A DNA stretch of 64,000 nucleotides. Source: Cyanophora paradoxa (lineage: Eukaryota; Glaucocystophyceae; Cyanophorales; Cyanophoraceae). Location of the stretch: the NCBI GenBank assembly GCA_004431415.1, contig QPMI01000503.1, forward strand, positions 124,001-188,000. The letters run 5' to 3'. Shown here piece by piece: positions 12,121-24,558 of this stretch. Within the stretch, counting starts at the first letter, position 1. The number at the start of each line of letters is the position of its first letter. The position numbers and the translations under genes were made by a program. Below the pieces are notes generated by a model. The model saw only the letters and a program-made list of their open reading frames with translations. It did no database searches and was not told the origin of the DNA.

Positions 12121-12951
12121 CGCCCCCGCCCATCGTCCGCCTTGCTCTCTGTAAATCAGCTAGATCGTCTCCAGCTAGAATGTAGCTTGCTTCGAAATCG
12201 ATCCGATGTTCGAATCAGGTCAGAAATGCCATGCCGAGTTCCCGCGGGATGCCGGCTGCAGGCTGCAGGCTGGCCGTGGCCGCCGGGCGCGAAATTAAAG
12301 TTTGCGAACTTCGGAAAGAAAGCGGGCCTGAGCTCGAGGCGTTAGCTATAGCCTATAGCCTAGTAGCGTTCACAAACATTTAATTGACATTAAACTCGAG
12401 CCCTGATCAGCATCATCAGCCTGGCAGAGGCTCTCAGAGTCTGATCTGATGATTATGACAGACTCTGATCGTGATTTTCAGGGATTGGGAGTCCCTCGAG
12501 CTCGAGGCAGGGGCACTGCAGCTGCGGCAGGTCTAGGTGGATTGATAACATGATCATGACGTCGACCCGCGATATCGATCGTAACGTGTACTTGCAATTG
12601 GTGCAAGTTGACGAATATACTTTAGTCGACACTCAACAAATTAAATGCTAGCGCTCAGAACTACAGTAATAATTGCGATTGCACTACAGAAATGATCACC
12701 GGATAAGATAAACGCCCTGACTCAGTGACATTGACGATGCGTACATTGACGATGTTGCATGAAAAACAAAAATGCAAGAATGCGATGGCTAATGCGCTAC
12801 AGCTACCTAATGCAAGTACTTCGTCAAAATTCGAAACTCAGCAATTCGCAAAAACGGAGCTGATTTCACGTGCAATGAACAGCAACTTCCAGGTGCATAT
12901 GCAGAAATGATTGCACGTGCAATGCACGACGCGCCTACTTGCCCGGCCCTC
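12121..12951. other. Intergenic spacer between convergent genes
   Basis: AT-richer spacer between the stop of the plus-strand giant gene and the stop of the minus-strand surface-protein gene. It holds short palindromes and runs such as tagctatagcctatagcctag. No ORF with coding character and no RNA gene were seen. Confidence 0.7.
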
Positions 12952-14391
12952 TCAAGGGGGCGCCGGCGCCGGTGCGTCGGGAGCGGCGACGGCGACGGCG
13001 ACGGTCCAGGAGGTGGAGGCGTGGTGGACGGCGACGCCGCCCCCGACGCCCTCGTTGAAGCGGCACGCGAGGGCCACCGTGTAGCGCCGCAGCACCTCGC
13101 CGGGGGTCGCCCTGGCGCGCGCGCGCGAAGTCATAAAAATGAACGGACTCGGGATCGATCGAACGCGGCGCGGGGCTCACAGGTCGAGCTTCTCGTTCCG
13201 CACGAGGCCGGAGAGGTGGACCGTGAATGCGTTGCCGGGGTAAATCTCCCACGCAGCGGGCAGCTGCCACGCCACGCGGCTGGTGTTGAAGGCGAGCTCG
13301 CCCGAGGAGAGCACGTCGGGGTCGTTGGTCCGCACGCGGACGCGGCAGACCCGGTAGATGTCGGGGCAAACGGCCCCCGACACGAGCTCCCAGCTGCCCG
13401 GGCGCACTGGCCTCAGCAATCTGCAATCGCAAGGCCCGCCGCGCGGCGGGGCGGGGGGCCGGCGTCACCTGAGCTGCACGGGAGTCCAGTGCGGGCCGTC
13501 CCTCTCGATGGACGAGGCGGCGATCGGGGGCGGGTGCGCGTACAGCGCGGAGGGCCTGATGACGGGCGCCGATGCACGGTACACCTGAGCGCGCGCAGGC
13601 GTAAGAGACGCAGCGGGGCGTCTCTTACGCGAGAATGCGTCACACCGCGAAGCGCGTCTTGCAGATGGGCTGGCTGCTGGCGCCAGCGAAGATGTTCACA
13701 TCTTTGTGTTGTCTCGTTTCATCCGTAAAGATCTGCGCGAAGACCGCAGACGCGTCAGAGCAGTTCCACTGCACTCAAACAGATGGCACGCGGAACTGAC
13801 CAGCTGGCTGGCGGTATCCAAGTAGGCGCCCTGAGGCGGATGCGGCCGCACGCAGGTCTCCGCTGGAAGCTTGACGTACTCGGGCGACGCGAGGTCCGGC
13901 AGGTTGGCGGAGCACGCTGGCTCCACGAGCGCCTGGGCGACCAGAGGGGGCGGGCACGTGCCGGCGCAGGGGCGCGGGGTCGGGACGTCGACCTGCAGAC
14001 TGAAGCTGCACGTGCCGACGGGGCCGGCGCCCGACGGGTTGTGCACGGTGACGTTCACGCTGTACATGCCGGTGGAAGAGGTCGGGAGGGACCCGTTCCA
14101 CGCCGGGTTGCTCACGTAATCGAAGGCCGGGTACAGCACCTCGCCGGCCGCGGGCGTCTGGCTGATCGTCGCGCCCGTCCCTGCCGCGGCGGTCAGACGC
14201 GATCGCGGGCGGACGAGGATTTCCTGAAATCGGACGGGCGCGCCGGCAAGGGCGAAGTAGCGGGAGAGGTCGGGCATGCGGACGGCGCAGGCGCGGCCGG
14301 TGAAGCCGGGGACGGAGACGCCACCGACGTCCTCGGGCGCGGGGGTGACGCGCATGGGGGCATCGGGGCAGCGGATCTGCATGCAAAACAC
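12952..14391 (-). other. Unique C-terminal exons of the surface protein
   Basis: The largest exon starts after acceptor ttttgcatgcag near 14382 with IRCPDAPMRVTPAPEDVGG and contains VSVPGFTGRACAVRMPDLSR and GMYSVNVTVHNPSG, an Ig- or fibronectin-like strand pattern. Next is an exon at about 13580-13468 (VYRASAPVIRPSALYAHPPP), then one at about 13420-13183 (LRPVRPGSWELVSGAVCPDI), then the last exon ending in APAPP. NxT/NxS sites and paired Cys residues fit an extracellular protein. The exact join upstream of 13580 is not resolved. Confidence 0.6.
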
Positions 14392-17300
14392 AGTTTAGCT
14401 CACAACAACCGATCGCACGATAAAGCCTTTGAAGATCATTCAACGCGAAGGCACCTGGTACGCTTTCACGGGCTGCTTGCTCTGGAGATCAGAACCCGGA
14501 CAGGTGTTTGGCGGCTGCGAGTCGGTCGGGTCGGTCGGGTCGGCGGTATCTGCTACCAATGATCACGATCATGCATATGAGGATGCCTTCCCCAACCGAA
14601 AATCGTGTTCTTCTCGATACGACTGTCCGCACCTGTATTGTTGCGGGCGTTGCGGAGCTCGTTGTAGTACGACGCGCTGCTGCCTGAGACGGTCCCGAAG
14701 TCGGTCTGCGCCTCGACCTTCCATCCAAACTCGTTTGGACAGCTGCACAAGCGCCCACGCATGCGCAGTCAGCGATTCCGACTGCAGTGAGCCCGGGGCG
14801 CTCTGGCGCAGCGGCCGGGACCGGATCCGGATCGCCTAACAAGACTCTCGACCGTCGGAGTCTCGGGGCAGCTGCAGCCTAGAGCTAGGCCGCGCGCTGG
14901 TCGACCGAGCCGCCGATCGCGAGCTCGCCCTCAAATCCGAGCGCACCGAACTGCAGTGGTGCCGCCGCAAAACCAGCCCCACACGTCAAAGGGCACGGTG
15001 ACCGAGGCAGGACTGCTCACGCCCTGAGCGAGCTGCGCACGGGTCACGAAGAACAGCATGCGCATGCGGCTTTAGCGAGCTCAATGCAGAGGCGATTCAA
15101 CACGGATATAACGGCCGAGGTGGCTGGCTAGATGCTGGCTGCTCACAGCAGTACTAGGCTTAAATCCGTCTGTGGGAACGTGCCCGTGTCCTATGCGCGC
15201 TATAGCAGCTATGCTGACCATAGGCACTAGAAACCCATAGGGCTCGCCGTGCGCACTGGCCGCAGTGCCACATTCCCCTCGCAAACTAATTTCGCTGAGA
15301 GACCAAGAGGACGAATAAACGTTGTTTAGGAAAAGGGTGCGGTCGGCTTCGGTTTCTTTATTTGAGCTCGTCAGTGGTGAAACTTCTAGATCATCCGATC
15401 GCGATGTGGGAAGAATTCGCGTCGCATCCATCGCGAGGAAAACGTATACGTATCATCAACTTGCGCACCAGCAAACAGTTGGAGCCATCGTGCCACATAT
15501 AACTGCAGAAGTAGACGTTGGCACTCGGGTACGTGGTCACGGGAGTCCACTCGACCGTGCACGGCTGGCCGACGGTGCAAGTCGTGGGCGAAGAGAGCAC
15601 GAACAGTGGAGCCGGCGCTGCGTCCGAACGCCGCCCGTCAGCGATGGAGGAGAGACGTTCCGCGCCTACCGCTATAGCTAGCACTACGATGCGAATGGTA
15701 GACGCCTACAGCGAAACTCGGAGCCGCCGCCTTCGCATCTATACACTGTCCTGCACATGGATCGCGAGCGCCGCGTGCGCTGCAACAAGAGCATCTAGAG
15801 CGACTAGGGCTAGATCTAGAGGCGCAATTGCAAGCGCTGCTCGCGCCCTCGCGATTCACGAATATAAACCCGCCGGCGGTCATGCTCATCATTAGCGCCG
15901 CATGCGCACCTGGCTGCACGGTGACAGAAAGCGTGGCGAAGTTCAGCGGCGACGTGCTTGACACCACGACCCACTTTGCTTGGCATCCAGAGCTGCGCGC
16001 ACAAATATGAGTTCAGGCTGTACATGTCGGGACCAATCATGCTTACTTGCTATTCTAGAACAATTCTGAAATCGAGACGCGCCGAAAGCTAGCGCTAATT
16101 ATATATAATCGTGACAGAGCTCTTATCAAAGTGAACGCTAAAGGAATAATGTTGACGTGAGATATAGCGCAATTGTTTGTCATGATGTGATCGCGATTTC
16201 AGCGTTCGCTTATCAGTGGGTGCATTGCAGTGCAAGGATCCGGAGCAACGCACGTATCGCTGAAATATCCGCACGCGGTGGTGAACGCATCGTACTCCAG
16301 AGAAACCGATATGGACATTGCCACCGCGGAATCGACGTACTCAAACTGTGCGCACGCGCACCGACATCAGCGCAAGCCGCTGAGCCACGACCACCACCCC
16401 TCGGCCAGTACAACAGATGATCATCGGTATCTATGGATAATATCTAAAACAGCGCAAGCATGCGTGTACATGCGCTCGAGTCTCTAGAATGACTGAGATG
16501 CATACAAAAGCTGGACCTAGACGCGTACGATAAATCTTTTATAGGCTGGGGCCGAGTGATGGGCGTTTCGCACTACAGGGCTCTAGATATCGTTAGAGAT
16601 CTAGCCGCTGTGTGCTGCAAAGGCTCGAGGCTTCCTATATCCCGCGCGTGCGCACCTCGTGGCAGCCCGGGGTGGTGGCGTTGTAGGAGACGTCGGGGAC
16701 GCTCGAGCTGCAGATGAGGACCGAGACGTAGCCCGTGTAGCCCGTCCAGCCGACGGTGCAGGAAGGGGGGTTAAAGCCGCTGCCCCGTTGCCGGCACGTC
16801 CCGTTGGTGTTCGCGCTGATCGAAATCTGCGTCTCGGGCACTGCGTCGTACACATCGTCAATTCGCATCGAAACAGAATTACCCGGACGATAAGAAGCTT
16901 GCTTTAAATATCAATATCTTTCGTGCATAGAATCGCACCGGTTACGTTGCGGGCGTTGCGGAGCTCATTGTAGTACGACGCGCTGCTGCCTGAGACGGTC
17001 CCGAAGTCGGTCTGCGCCTCGACCTTCCATCCAAACTCGTTCGGACAGCTGCACAAGCGCCCACGCATGCGCAGTCAGCGATTCCGACTGCAGTGAGCCC
17101 GGGGCGCTCTGGCGCAGCGGCCGGGACCGGATCCGGATCGCCTAACAGGTACTCTCGACCGTCGGAGTCTCGGGGCAGCTGCAGCCTAGAGCTAGGCCGC
17201 GCGCTGGTCGACCGAGCCGCCGATCGCGAGCTCGCCCTCAAATCCGAGCGCACCGAACTGCAGTGGTGCCGCCGCAAAACCAGCCCCACACGTCAAAGGG

Positions 17301-20300
17301 CACGGTGACCGAGGCAGGACTGCTCACGCCCTGAGCGAGCTGCGCACGGGTCACGAAGAACAGCATGCGCATGCGGCTTTAGCGAGCTCAATGCAGAGGC
17401 GATTCAACACGGATATAACGGCCGAGGTGGCTGGCTAGATGCTGGCTGCTCACAGCAGTACTAGGCTTAAATCCGTCTGTGGGAACGTGCCCGTGTCCTA
17501 TGCGCGCTATAGCAGCTATGCTGACCATAGGCACTAGAAACCCATAGGGCTCGCCGTGCGCACTGGCCGCAGTGCCACATTCCCCTCGCAAACTAATTTC
17601 GCTGAGAGACCAAGAGGACGAATAAACGTTGTTTAGAATAAGGGTGCGGTCGGCTTCGGTTTCTTTATTTGCGCTTGTCAGTGGTGAAACTTCTAGATCA
17701 TCCGATCGCGATGTGGGAAGAATTCGCGTCGCATCCATCGCGAGGAAAACGTATACGTATCATCAACTTGCGCACCAGCAAACAGTTGGAGCCATCGTGC
17801 CACATATAACTGCAGAAGTAGACGTTGGCACTCGGGTACGTGGTCACGGGAGTCCACTCGACCGTGCACGGCTGGCCGACGGTGCAAGTCGTGGGCGAAG
17901 AGAGCACGAACAGTGGAGCCGGCGCTGCGTCCGAACGCCGCCCGTCAGCGATGGAGGAGAGACGTTCCGCGCCTACCGCTATAGCTAGCACTACGATGCG
18001 AATGGTAGACGCCTACAGCGAAACTCGGAGCCGCCGCCTTCGCATCTATACACTGTCCTGCACATGGATCGCGAGCGCCGCGTGCGCTGCAACAAGAGCA
18101 TCTAGAGCGACTAGGGCTAGATCTAGAGGCGCAATTGCAAGCGCTGCGCTGCTCGCGCCCTCGCGATTCACGAATATAAACCCGCCGGCGGTCATGCTCA
18201 TCATTAGCGCCGCATGCGCACCTGGCTGCACGGTGACAGAAAGCGTGGCGAAGTTCAGCGGCGACGTGCTTGACACCACGACCCACTTTGCTTGGCATCC
18301 AGAGCTGCGCGCACAAATATGAGTTCAGGCTGTACATGTCGGGACCAATCATGCTTACTTGCTATTCTAGAACAATTCTGAAATCGAGACGCGCCGAAAG
18401 CTAGCGCTAATTATATATAATCGTGACAGAGCTCTTATCAAAGTGAACGCTAAAGGAATAATGTTGACGTGAGATATAGCGCAATTGTTTGTCATGATGT
18501 GATCGCGATTTCAGCGTTCGCTTATCAGTGGGTGCATTGCAGTGCAAGGATCCGGAGCAACGCACGTATCGCTGAAATATCCGCACGCGGTGGTGAACGC
18601 ATCGTACTCCAGAGAAACCGATATGGACATTGCCACCGCGGAATCGACGTACTCAAACTGTGCGCGCGCGCACCGACATCAGCGCAAGCCGCTGAGCCAC
18701 GACCACCACCCCTCGGCCAGTACAACAGATGATCATCGGTGTCTGTGGATAATATATATATCTAAAACAGCGCAAGCATGCGTGTACATGCGCTCGAGTC
18801 TCTAGAATGACTGAGATGCATACAAAAGCTGGACCTAGACGCGTACGATAAATGTTTTATAGGCTGGGGCCGAGTGATGGGCGTTTCGCACTACAGGGCT
18901 CTAGATATCGTTAGAGATCTAGCCGCTGTGTGCTGCAAAGGCTCGAGGCTTCCTATATCCCGCGCGTGCGCACCTCGTGGCAGCCCGGGGTGGTGGCGTT
19001 GTAGGAGACGTCGGGGACGCTCGAGCTGCAGATGAGGACCGAGACGTAGCCCGTGTAGCCCGTCCAGCCGACGGTGCAGGACGGGGGGTTAAAGCCGCTG
19101 CCCCGTTGCCGGCACGTCCCGTTGGTGTTCGCGCTGATCGAAATCTGCGTCTCGGGCACTGCGTCGTACACGTCGTCAATTCGCATCGAAACAGAAATAC
19201 CCGGACGATAAGAAGCTTGCGTGCTTTAAATATAAATATCTTTCGTGCATAGAATCGCACCGGTTACGTTGCGGGCGTTGCGGAGCTCGTTGTAGTACGA
19301 CGCGCTGCTGCCTGAGACGGTCCCGAAGTCGGTCTGCGCCTCGACCTTCCATCCAAACTCGTTCGGACAGCTGCACAAGCGCCCACGCAGTCAGCAATTC
19401 CGACTGCAACGAGCTCGAGCCCGGGGCGCTCTGGCGCAGCGGCCGGGACCGGATCCGGATCGCCTAACAGGTACTCTCGACCGTCGGAGTCTCGGGGCAG
19501 CTGCAGCCTAGAGCTAGGCCGCGCGCTGGTCGACCGAGCCGCCGATCGCGAGCTCGCCCTCAAATCCGAGCGCACCGAACTGCAGTGGTGCCGCCGCAAA
19601 ACCAGCTCCACACGTCAAAGGGCACGGTGACCGAGGCAGGACTGCTCACGCCCTGAGCGAGCTGCGCACGGGTCACGAAGAACAGCATGCGCATGCGGCT
19701 GTAGCGAGCTCAAGGCACAGGCGATTCAACACGGATATAACGGCCGAGGTGGCTGGCTAGATGCTGGCTGCTCACAGCAGTACTAGGCTTAAATCCGTCT
19801 ATGGGAACGTGCCCGTGTCCTTTGCGCGCTATAGCAGCTACGCTGACCATAGGCACTAGAAACCCATAGGGCTCGCCGTGCGCACTGGCCGCAGTGCCAC
19901 ATTCCCCCCGCAAACTAATTTCGCTGAGAGACCAAGATCTAGATCTAGAGGACGAATGAACATTGCTTAGAATAAGGGTGCGGCTTCGGTTTCTTCATAT
20001 CAGCTTGAGAAACTTCTAGATCATCCGATCGCGATGTCGGGAGAATTCGCGACGCATCCATCACGAGGAAAACGTATACGTATCATCAACTTGCGCACCA
20101 GCAAACAGTTGGAGCCATCGTGCCACATATAACTGCAGAAGTAGACGTTGGCACTCGGGTACGTGGTCACGGGAGTCCACTCGACCGTGCACGGCTGGCC
20201 GACGGTGCAAGTCGTGGGCGAAGAGAGCACGAACAGTGGAGCCGGCGCTGCGTCCGAACGCCGCCCGTCAGCGATGGAGGAGAGACGTTCCGCGCCTACC

Positions 20301-22469
20301 GCTATAGCTAGCACTACGATGCGAATGGTAGACGCCTACAGCAAAACTCGCGGCCGCCGCCTTCGCTTCTATACGCTGTCCTGCACATGGATCGCGAGCG
20401 CCGCGTGCGCTGCAACAAGAGCATCTAGAGCGACTAGGGCTAGATCTAGAGGCGCAATTGCAAGCGCTGCGCTGCTCGCGCCCTCGCGATTCACGAATAT
20501 AAACCCGCCAGCGGTGATGCTCATCATTAGCGCCGCATGCGCACCTGGCTGCACAGTAACAGAAAGCGTGGCGAAGTTCAGCGGCGACGTGCTTGACACC
20601 ACGACCCACTTTGCTTGGCATCCAGAGCTGCGCGCGCACAAATATGAGTCCATTTGCATCGTCTGTATTTATGTTAGAAAGCTATCGGAATTTCGAGACG
20701 CGCCGCGAGCCCGGGCTTATATATGCAGCCCATGAGCAAAACAAATGCTAAAAGAGTTCTTATCAATGCGTGATAGCATTCGATCGCTTATATATACTTA
20801 TCAGCAGGCGCGCTGCAAATGGAAGAAGGACGCACTTGTCGGAGAAATACCCGCACACGGCAGTGAACGCATTGTATTGCAGATTTACTGTCAAGTTCAT
20901 TTCCGTCGACGAGTACAGATACGAAAGCTGCGCGCGCCCATATGCCGGCCGCGGTAAGCTCAAGCCACTGAGCCCCGACCATATGCATGGGCCACCGGAA
21001 CCGCGCAGCCGATTTCATGTCTATGGCCAACCCGCCGACTCAAAAGGGCCTCGAGGCTACCTATATCCCGCGCGTGCGCACCTCGTGGCAGCCCGGGGTG
21101 GTGGCGTTGTAGGAGACGTCGGGGACGCTCGAGCTGCAGATGAGGACCGAGACGTAGCCCGTGTAGCCCGTCCAGCCGACGGTGCAGGACGGGATGCCGG
21201 TGGTACCGGTGCCCTGTGATCTGCATTCCGTGCTGCTGCTTGCCGAGATCGTAATCTCCGACGCAAGAAGTGCACGCTGCAGCTGCCCTGTTAACTTGGA
21301 CGCTGACGAAGCGCTGGACGGCCAGTGCCGGAAGGGGCCGCGCTGCTCGGAGGGCTTGACAGCGGCGCCCGCCGTAGGCTGGATGGACCACGTGCGGAAG
21401 GCGGCCGACTCGCCGCCGGCCGCGGAGACGCGGAGGCCGTCCCCGCCATAGTGGACGGCGACGGAGCGGACGGGGCCCTCGGGCACGACGAGCGGCTCCG
21501 AGAGCGCGCCGCTCGAAAGGTCGACGAAGAAGGCGCGCGGCTGGTCCGTCCCGACCGCCGCGAACGCGCCGTGCGGGGCCACGGCGAGCTCCGTGAAGAC
21601 GGCGCCGCTCGGTTCCTGCACGGCGTGCAACTGCACGCCGCGGCGGAGGTCCCACACCCGCAGCGCCGCGCCGGTGCCGTCGATCGCGACGAGCGTGTCG
21701 CCGCTCGCGAGCGCCACGCGCCGAGCCTGCCGCGGGGCGAGCGTCGACGGCAGCCTGAGGGGAGGCGAGAGCGCGCGTGGGGGAGGCGCACCCCGAAAGG
21801 CAGCGTCGCGATCGGGATCCACTCGTCCTTGACAGAGCGGTAGACGCGGACGCTGTCCATGCCCGCCACGGCGAGGGCGGAGCCGTCGGCCGACCAGGCG
21901 GCGCCGCCGTGGGCGGCCACGGGGAGGCTGGCGGCGAGGGCCCCGTCGGCCGTGCTCCACAACTTCACGCCGGCCTCCCGCGCCCGCGCGCCTGCGCGAG
22001 CGACGCGTCAGCGCTCGTAAACGGGGGGATATCCGCAAGATATATGAGGGGGGCGGGGGGGGGGGAGGAGTGGAGTGAAGTGTGGGGGGGGGAGGAGAGG
22101 GGGGGGATGGACTGGGGAAGCGGACTTGGGAGGAGAGCCAGGGAGCCGGGGAGCAGCGGGCGGGGGGCGGCGGAGGTAGGGGAAGAGGGGCGGAGAGGGG
22201 CGAAGGGCGGGGAGGGGAGGGGGGGGGGGGGAGGAGAGCGGGGGATCTCTTAGACACGACTCGGTTTGGCGCTCTAGACGAGCGGGCGCTCGAATGCCGG
22301 TAGGCGTAGAGCTCACAGGGCCCGGTCTAGGCTAGAGGCTTCGAGCGCTCTCGGGGACAGAGCGCGCGCGCGGGGCGGGGTCGGGGGGGGGGGGGGGGGA
22401 GGGTCGGGGGGGGGGGGGTTAGGAGGAGGAGGAGGGGGGGAGGAGGAGGAGAAGGGAGGAGGAGGAGAA

Positions 22470-22500
<31 letters not shown>

Positions 22501-23338
22501 CGCACCGGAGGTCGCGACGAGCTTGCCGTCCGGCGACACGGAGACCCTGCGCGGCCGGAGTCGGCCCCCGCGCGCCGGGCCCGAGCCCACGGCCCTCGCT
22601 CGCGCAGGCGCACTCGGTGGCCTGCGCGTGGCAGCAGATGCTCCGGACGAAGCGCCCGCTCTCCGCGTCGTGCAGGCTGCGCGGGAGCGAGAGGGAAGCG
22701 CGTGAGCGCGGGGCGGGGCAGGGAGGGACGGGCGGGGCGGCAGGGAGGCACCTTACAGAGCCGTCAGAGGCGAGGGAGGCGACGAGGCTCCCGCCGGCAG
22801 CCGCCGACGTCGACTCGATGCGCACGTCACCGCTGGCGCTGCGGTCGGCGGGCGCTGCGTTAGGCAACAGCGTGCGCGGGCGAGTTCCACGGATCTCGAG
22901 CTCACCGGTGGAGGACCTTAGGGGCGGCGGAGGCCTCGACGCTGGCGCCTGCCGCGCGCGGGCGCCAGACCCGAAGCTCGTGCTCAGAACCCTCTTGACC
23001 TGCGCACAGAGAGCACCAAGTCACGCGCGCGAGGTCAGTTCGGGCGCAGGCAAGGCCACGCCGCGGCGGGAACCAAGCGCGCGCGCGCGCGAACCTTTTG
23101 AGGCGGAGACTACGGCGAGGCCATCGCGCAGCGTCCGAACGGACTGGACGCTGGCGCCCGCCCGGAGGCCCAGGGGCGAATCGCCCTCCAGCCGGGTCTC
23201 GAAGCGCAGCTTCGGCGAGGCGCCCGCGGCGCTGGCGGTCGGGGGCGCTTCCCCAGAGGCCGCCTGCACGCCGGCAGCGCAGGCCAGAGTGGCGAGGACC
23301 ACAAACGCGTACAGCTGCAGGGGCCGCGGGGATGACAT
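12952..23338 (-). CDS. Secreted beta-propeller protein with tandem extracellular cassettes
   Basis: Probable single gene of over 10 kb. The start at 23338 gives a classical signal peptide (LQLYAFVVLATLACAAGVQA). The following exons read as a WD-like propeller: HELRVWRPRA (about 23010-22920), SLVASLASDGSVR (about 22830-22755), DAESGRFVRSICCHAQ (about 22680-22620), VSVSPDGKLVATSG (about 22550), KLWSTADGALAASLPVAAHG (21965 down), LRVWDLRRGVQLHAV and FRTWSIQP (to about 21380). The same open frame runs on, without a stop, into the first exon of a repeated extracellular cassette. Three cassette copies follow, then a C-terminal part at 14391-12952 with Cys-rich beta-sandwich-like sequence (CSFSLQVDVPTPRPCAGTC). 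The last introns splice in phase through KLDL to ATPGEVLRRYTVALACRFNE and stop at 12952. No transmembrane helix or GPI signal is obvious, so secretion into the wall or matrix is as likely as anchoring. It may instead be two or more genes. Confidence 0.55.
14641..16946 (-). repeat. Extracellular cassette, copy A (2.3 kb tandem repeat)
   Basis: Copy A is almost identical to copy B in both exons and introns. On the minus strand it encodes six exon segments: SISANTNGTC...GWTGYTGYVSVLICSSS (about 16830-16653), FEYVDSAVAMSISVSLEYDA (about 16365-16230), SSTSPLNFATLSVTVQPGAH (about 15995-15880), LFVLSSPTTCTVGQPCTVEW (about 15630-15475), LAQGVSSPASVTVPFDVWSW (about 15035-14975) and CPNEFGWKVEAQTDFGTVSG (about 14745-14641). 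The fourth segment resembles the Kre9/Knh1-type Ser/Thr-rich surface domain. The final exon differs at its donor (NNTG instead of NVTG), and homology ends abruptly at 14641. Confidence 0.85.
16947..19268 (-). repeat. Extracellular cassette, copy B
   Basis: Second tandem unit of about 2.32 kb with the same six exon segments, offset from copy A by 2306-2318 bp. Differences are a few substitutions and short indels (for example, an extra gcgct at about 18146 and an extra tatata near 18756). Introns match as closely as exons, which indicates a recent duplication. Confidence 0.9.
19269..21270 (-). repeat. Extracellular cassette, copy C (partly diverged)
   Basis: Third unit. From 19269 to about 20635 it is very close to copies A and B. 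From about 20640 to 21050 it is clearly different: the second exon reads LSYLYSSTEMNLTVNLQYNA instead of FEYVDSAVAMSISVSLEYDA, with only the later YFSDKC part conserved. The segment is about 200 bp shorter. At 21060-21190 the similarity returns (GWTGYTGYVSVLICSSS), but the upstream part (ISASSSTECRSQ) is diverged again. Confidence 0.85.
22027..22510. repeat. G-run low-complexity stretches inside propeller-gene introns
   Basis: Long G runs on the plus strand, C runs in the sense of the gene: aggggggg blocks at 22050-22240 and a near-continuous G tract at 22388-22500. They fill the introns around the exon with VSVSPDGKLVATSG. Confidence 0.85.
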
Positions 23339-24558
23339 CGACCCCCGCGAGCGAGCCCGCGCAGCGTTGGCCATTGAGCCGCTCATTGCCACATGCACAG
23401 CAAATGCGATCGAACAGCTGGTGATGCCGCGAGGCGGGTCGGGCCAGGTGGCAGGCTCTGGCAGCCCGCCGACTACCGATTACGTGCTGCGGTTCGTGCC
23501 CACCGGGCCACGTGCACGAACTCTTCGGAAGGCAGGCGAGCTCACGGGGTCCAAGCCGAGCTGCTCGCCGGCTACCTCGAGCTGCTCGCCGGCTTCTGCA
23601 GCGAGTCCTGCTGCAGCTGGCAGGCTGTGGCAGCTGCCTGAGCTCGCAATCCCGGGATGAATCCCCTACCCCTGCGAGATTCGGAGGACTCGAGTCAAGT
23701 TGAATTGGCGGTCCGCGCCGAACACGACAGTCAACCGGTTTTTTTTTTTGCAATTGCGAGTCAGACGAGCGTTCAACTTGCAACGGCCAGCCGGGCCAGG
23801 CCGGCGCCGTCGCGGGCGACGCCGGCGCCGCGGCGCCCCGGCGGGCCTCGGGCCTCGCGGCCGGCGGGCCGGCGCCGCGGCCGCGCCGCGCGCACGTGCA
23901 CGCTCAGCGGCTGATCGATGTCCGAAAGAGCGTCGGCCGGCCACTGCGCATGCCCTCGGAGCAAGCAGCTAGCAGCGAATGCGCATGCGCGCGCTAGCGC
24001 TCTAGATCTACGAATTCGAATCAAAAAAGCATCGATATCGCGATCGGCGGACTGTTGTTTAAAGAAGCCCACTACATGTACATCTACGTTTACAGCTGTA
24101 GGCGCCCCCGAGCCCCGGCTAGCTATTCTACTAGCTAGCTATGATCATGATCATGGTAGATCCAGCTGCAGATCTAGAATCGGCAGCCGACTCACAAGCT
24201 CTAAATCTGACGTCGACACTGATGAAATCGAAACCTTGCGCATTCAATTTGCAAATGAAGATCAAGGAATTCGAAACCAAAAAATCGATGAGCATCACGA
24301 TCGCTCAGAGAAGAACCTCATAGTATGCGTAACGCTGTCTAGGCCTTGCGCAAAAATATCGCAATGAAATATGGTGTCAAAGTACACGTACTAGCTTGCA
24401 TGCGCGACTACAAAATTGAAATGAAATGAAATTCCACAAATCAATCAATTGACTCGGTGAAAGGAAGGGCGGATTCGGGCGTTCCGAGCTCGAGCTGCAG
24501 CTGTAGGCTAGCGCTCGCGCGAGCTCGAGCTCGATCGCGAGGCGCCGGCTGCGACCGC
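23339..24558. other. Spacer between surface-protein gene and transporter gene
   Basis: It contains a GC-rich block (23785-23895, ggcgccg-type runs) and AT-richer palindromic sequence (for example, repeated ctagctag and gatcatgatcatg at 24119-24154). Several short ORFs lack coding character. The promoter of the minus-strand surface gene should lie just right of 23338. Confidence 0.6.

Noticed and set aside
15638-20735. Many repeated short ORFs on both strands as separate small genes
   Set aside because: They recur in every 2.3-kb cassette and are mostly intron readthrough or antisense of the cassette exons.
21777-22253. Plus-strand ORFs opposite the propeller
   Set aside because: They overlap clear minus-strand propeller exons and consist of Gly/Arg-rich sequence.
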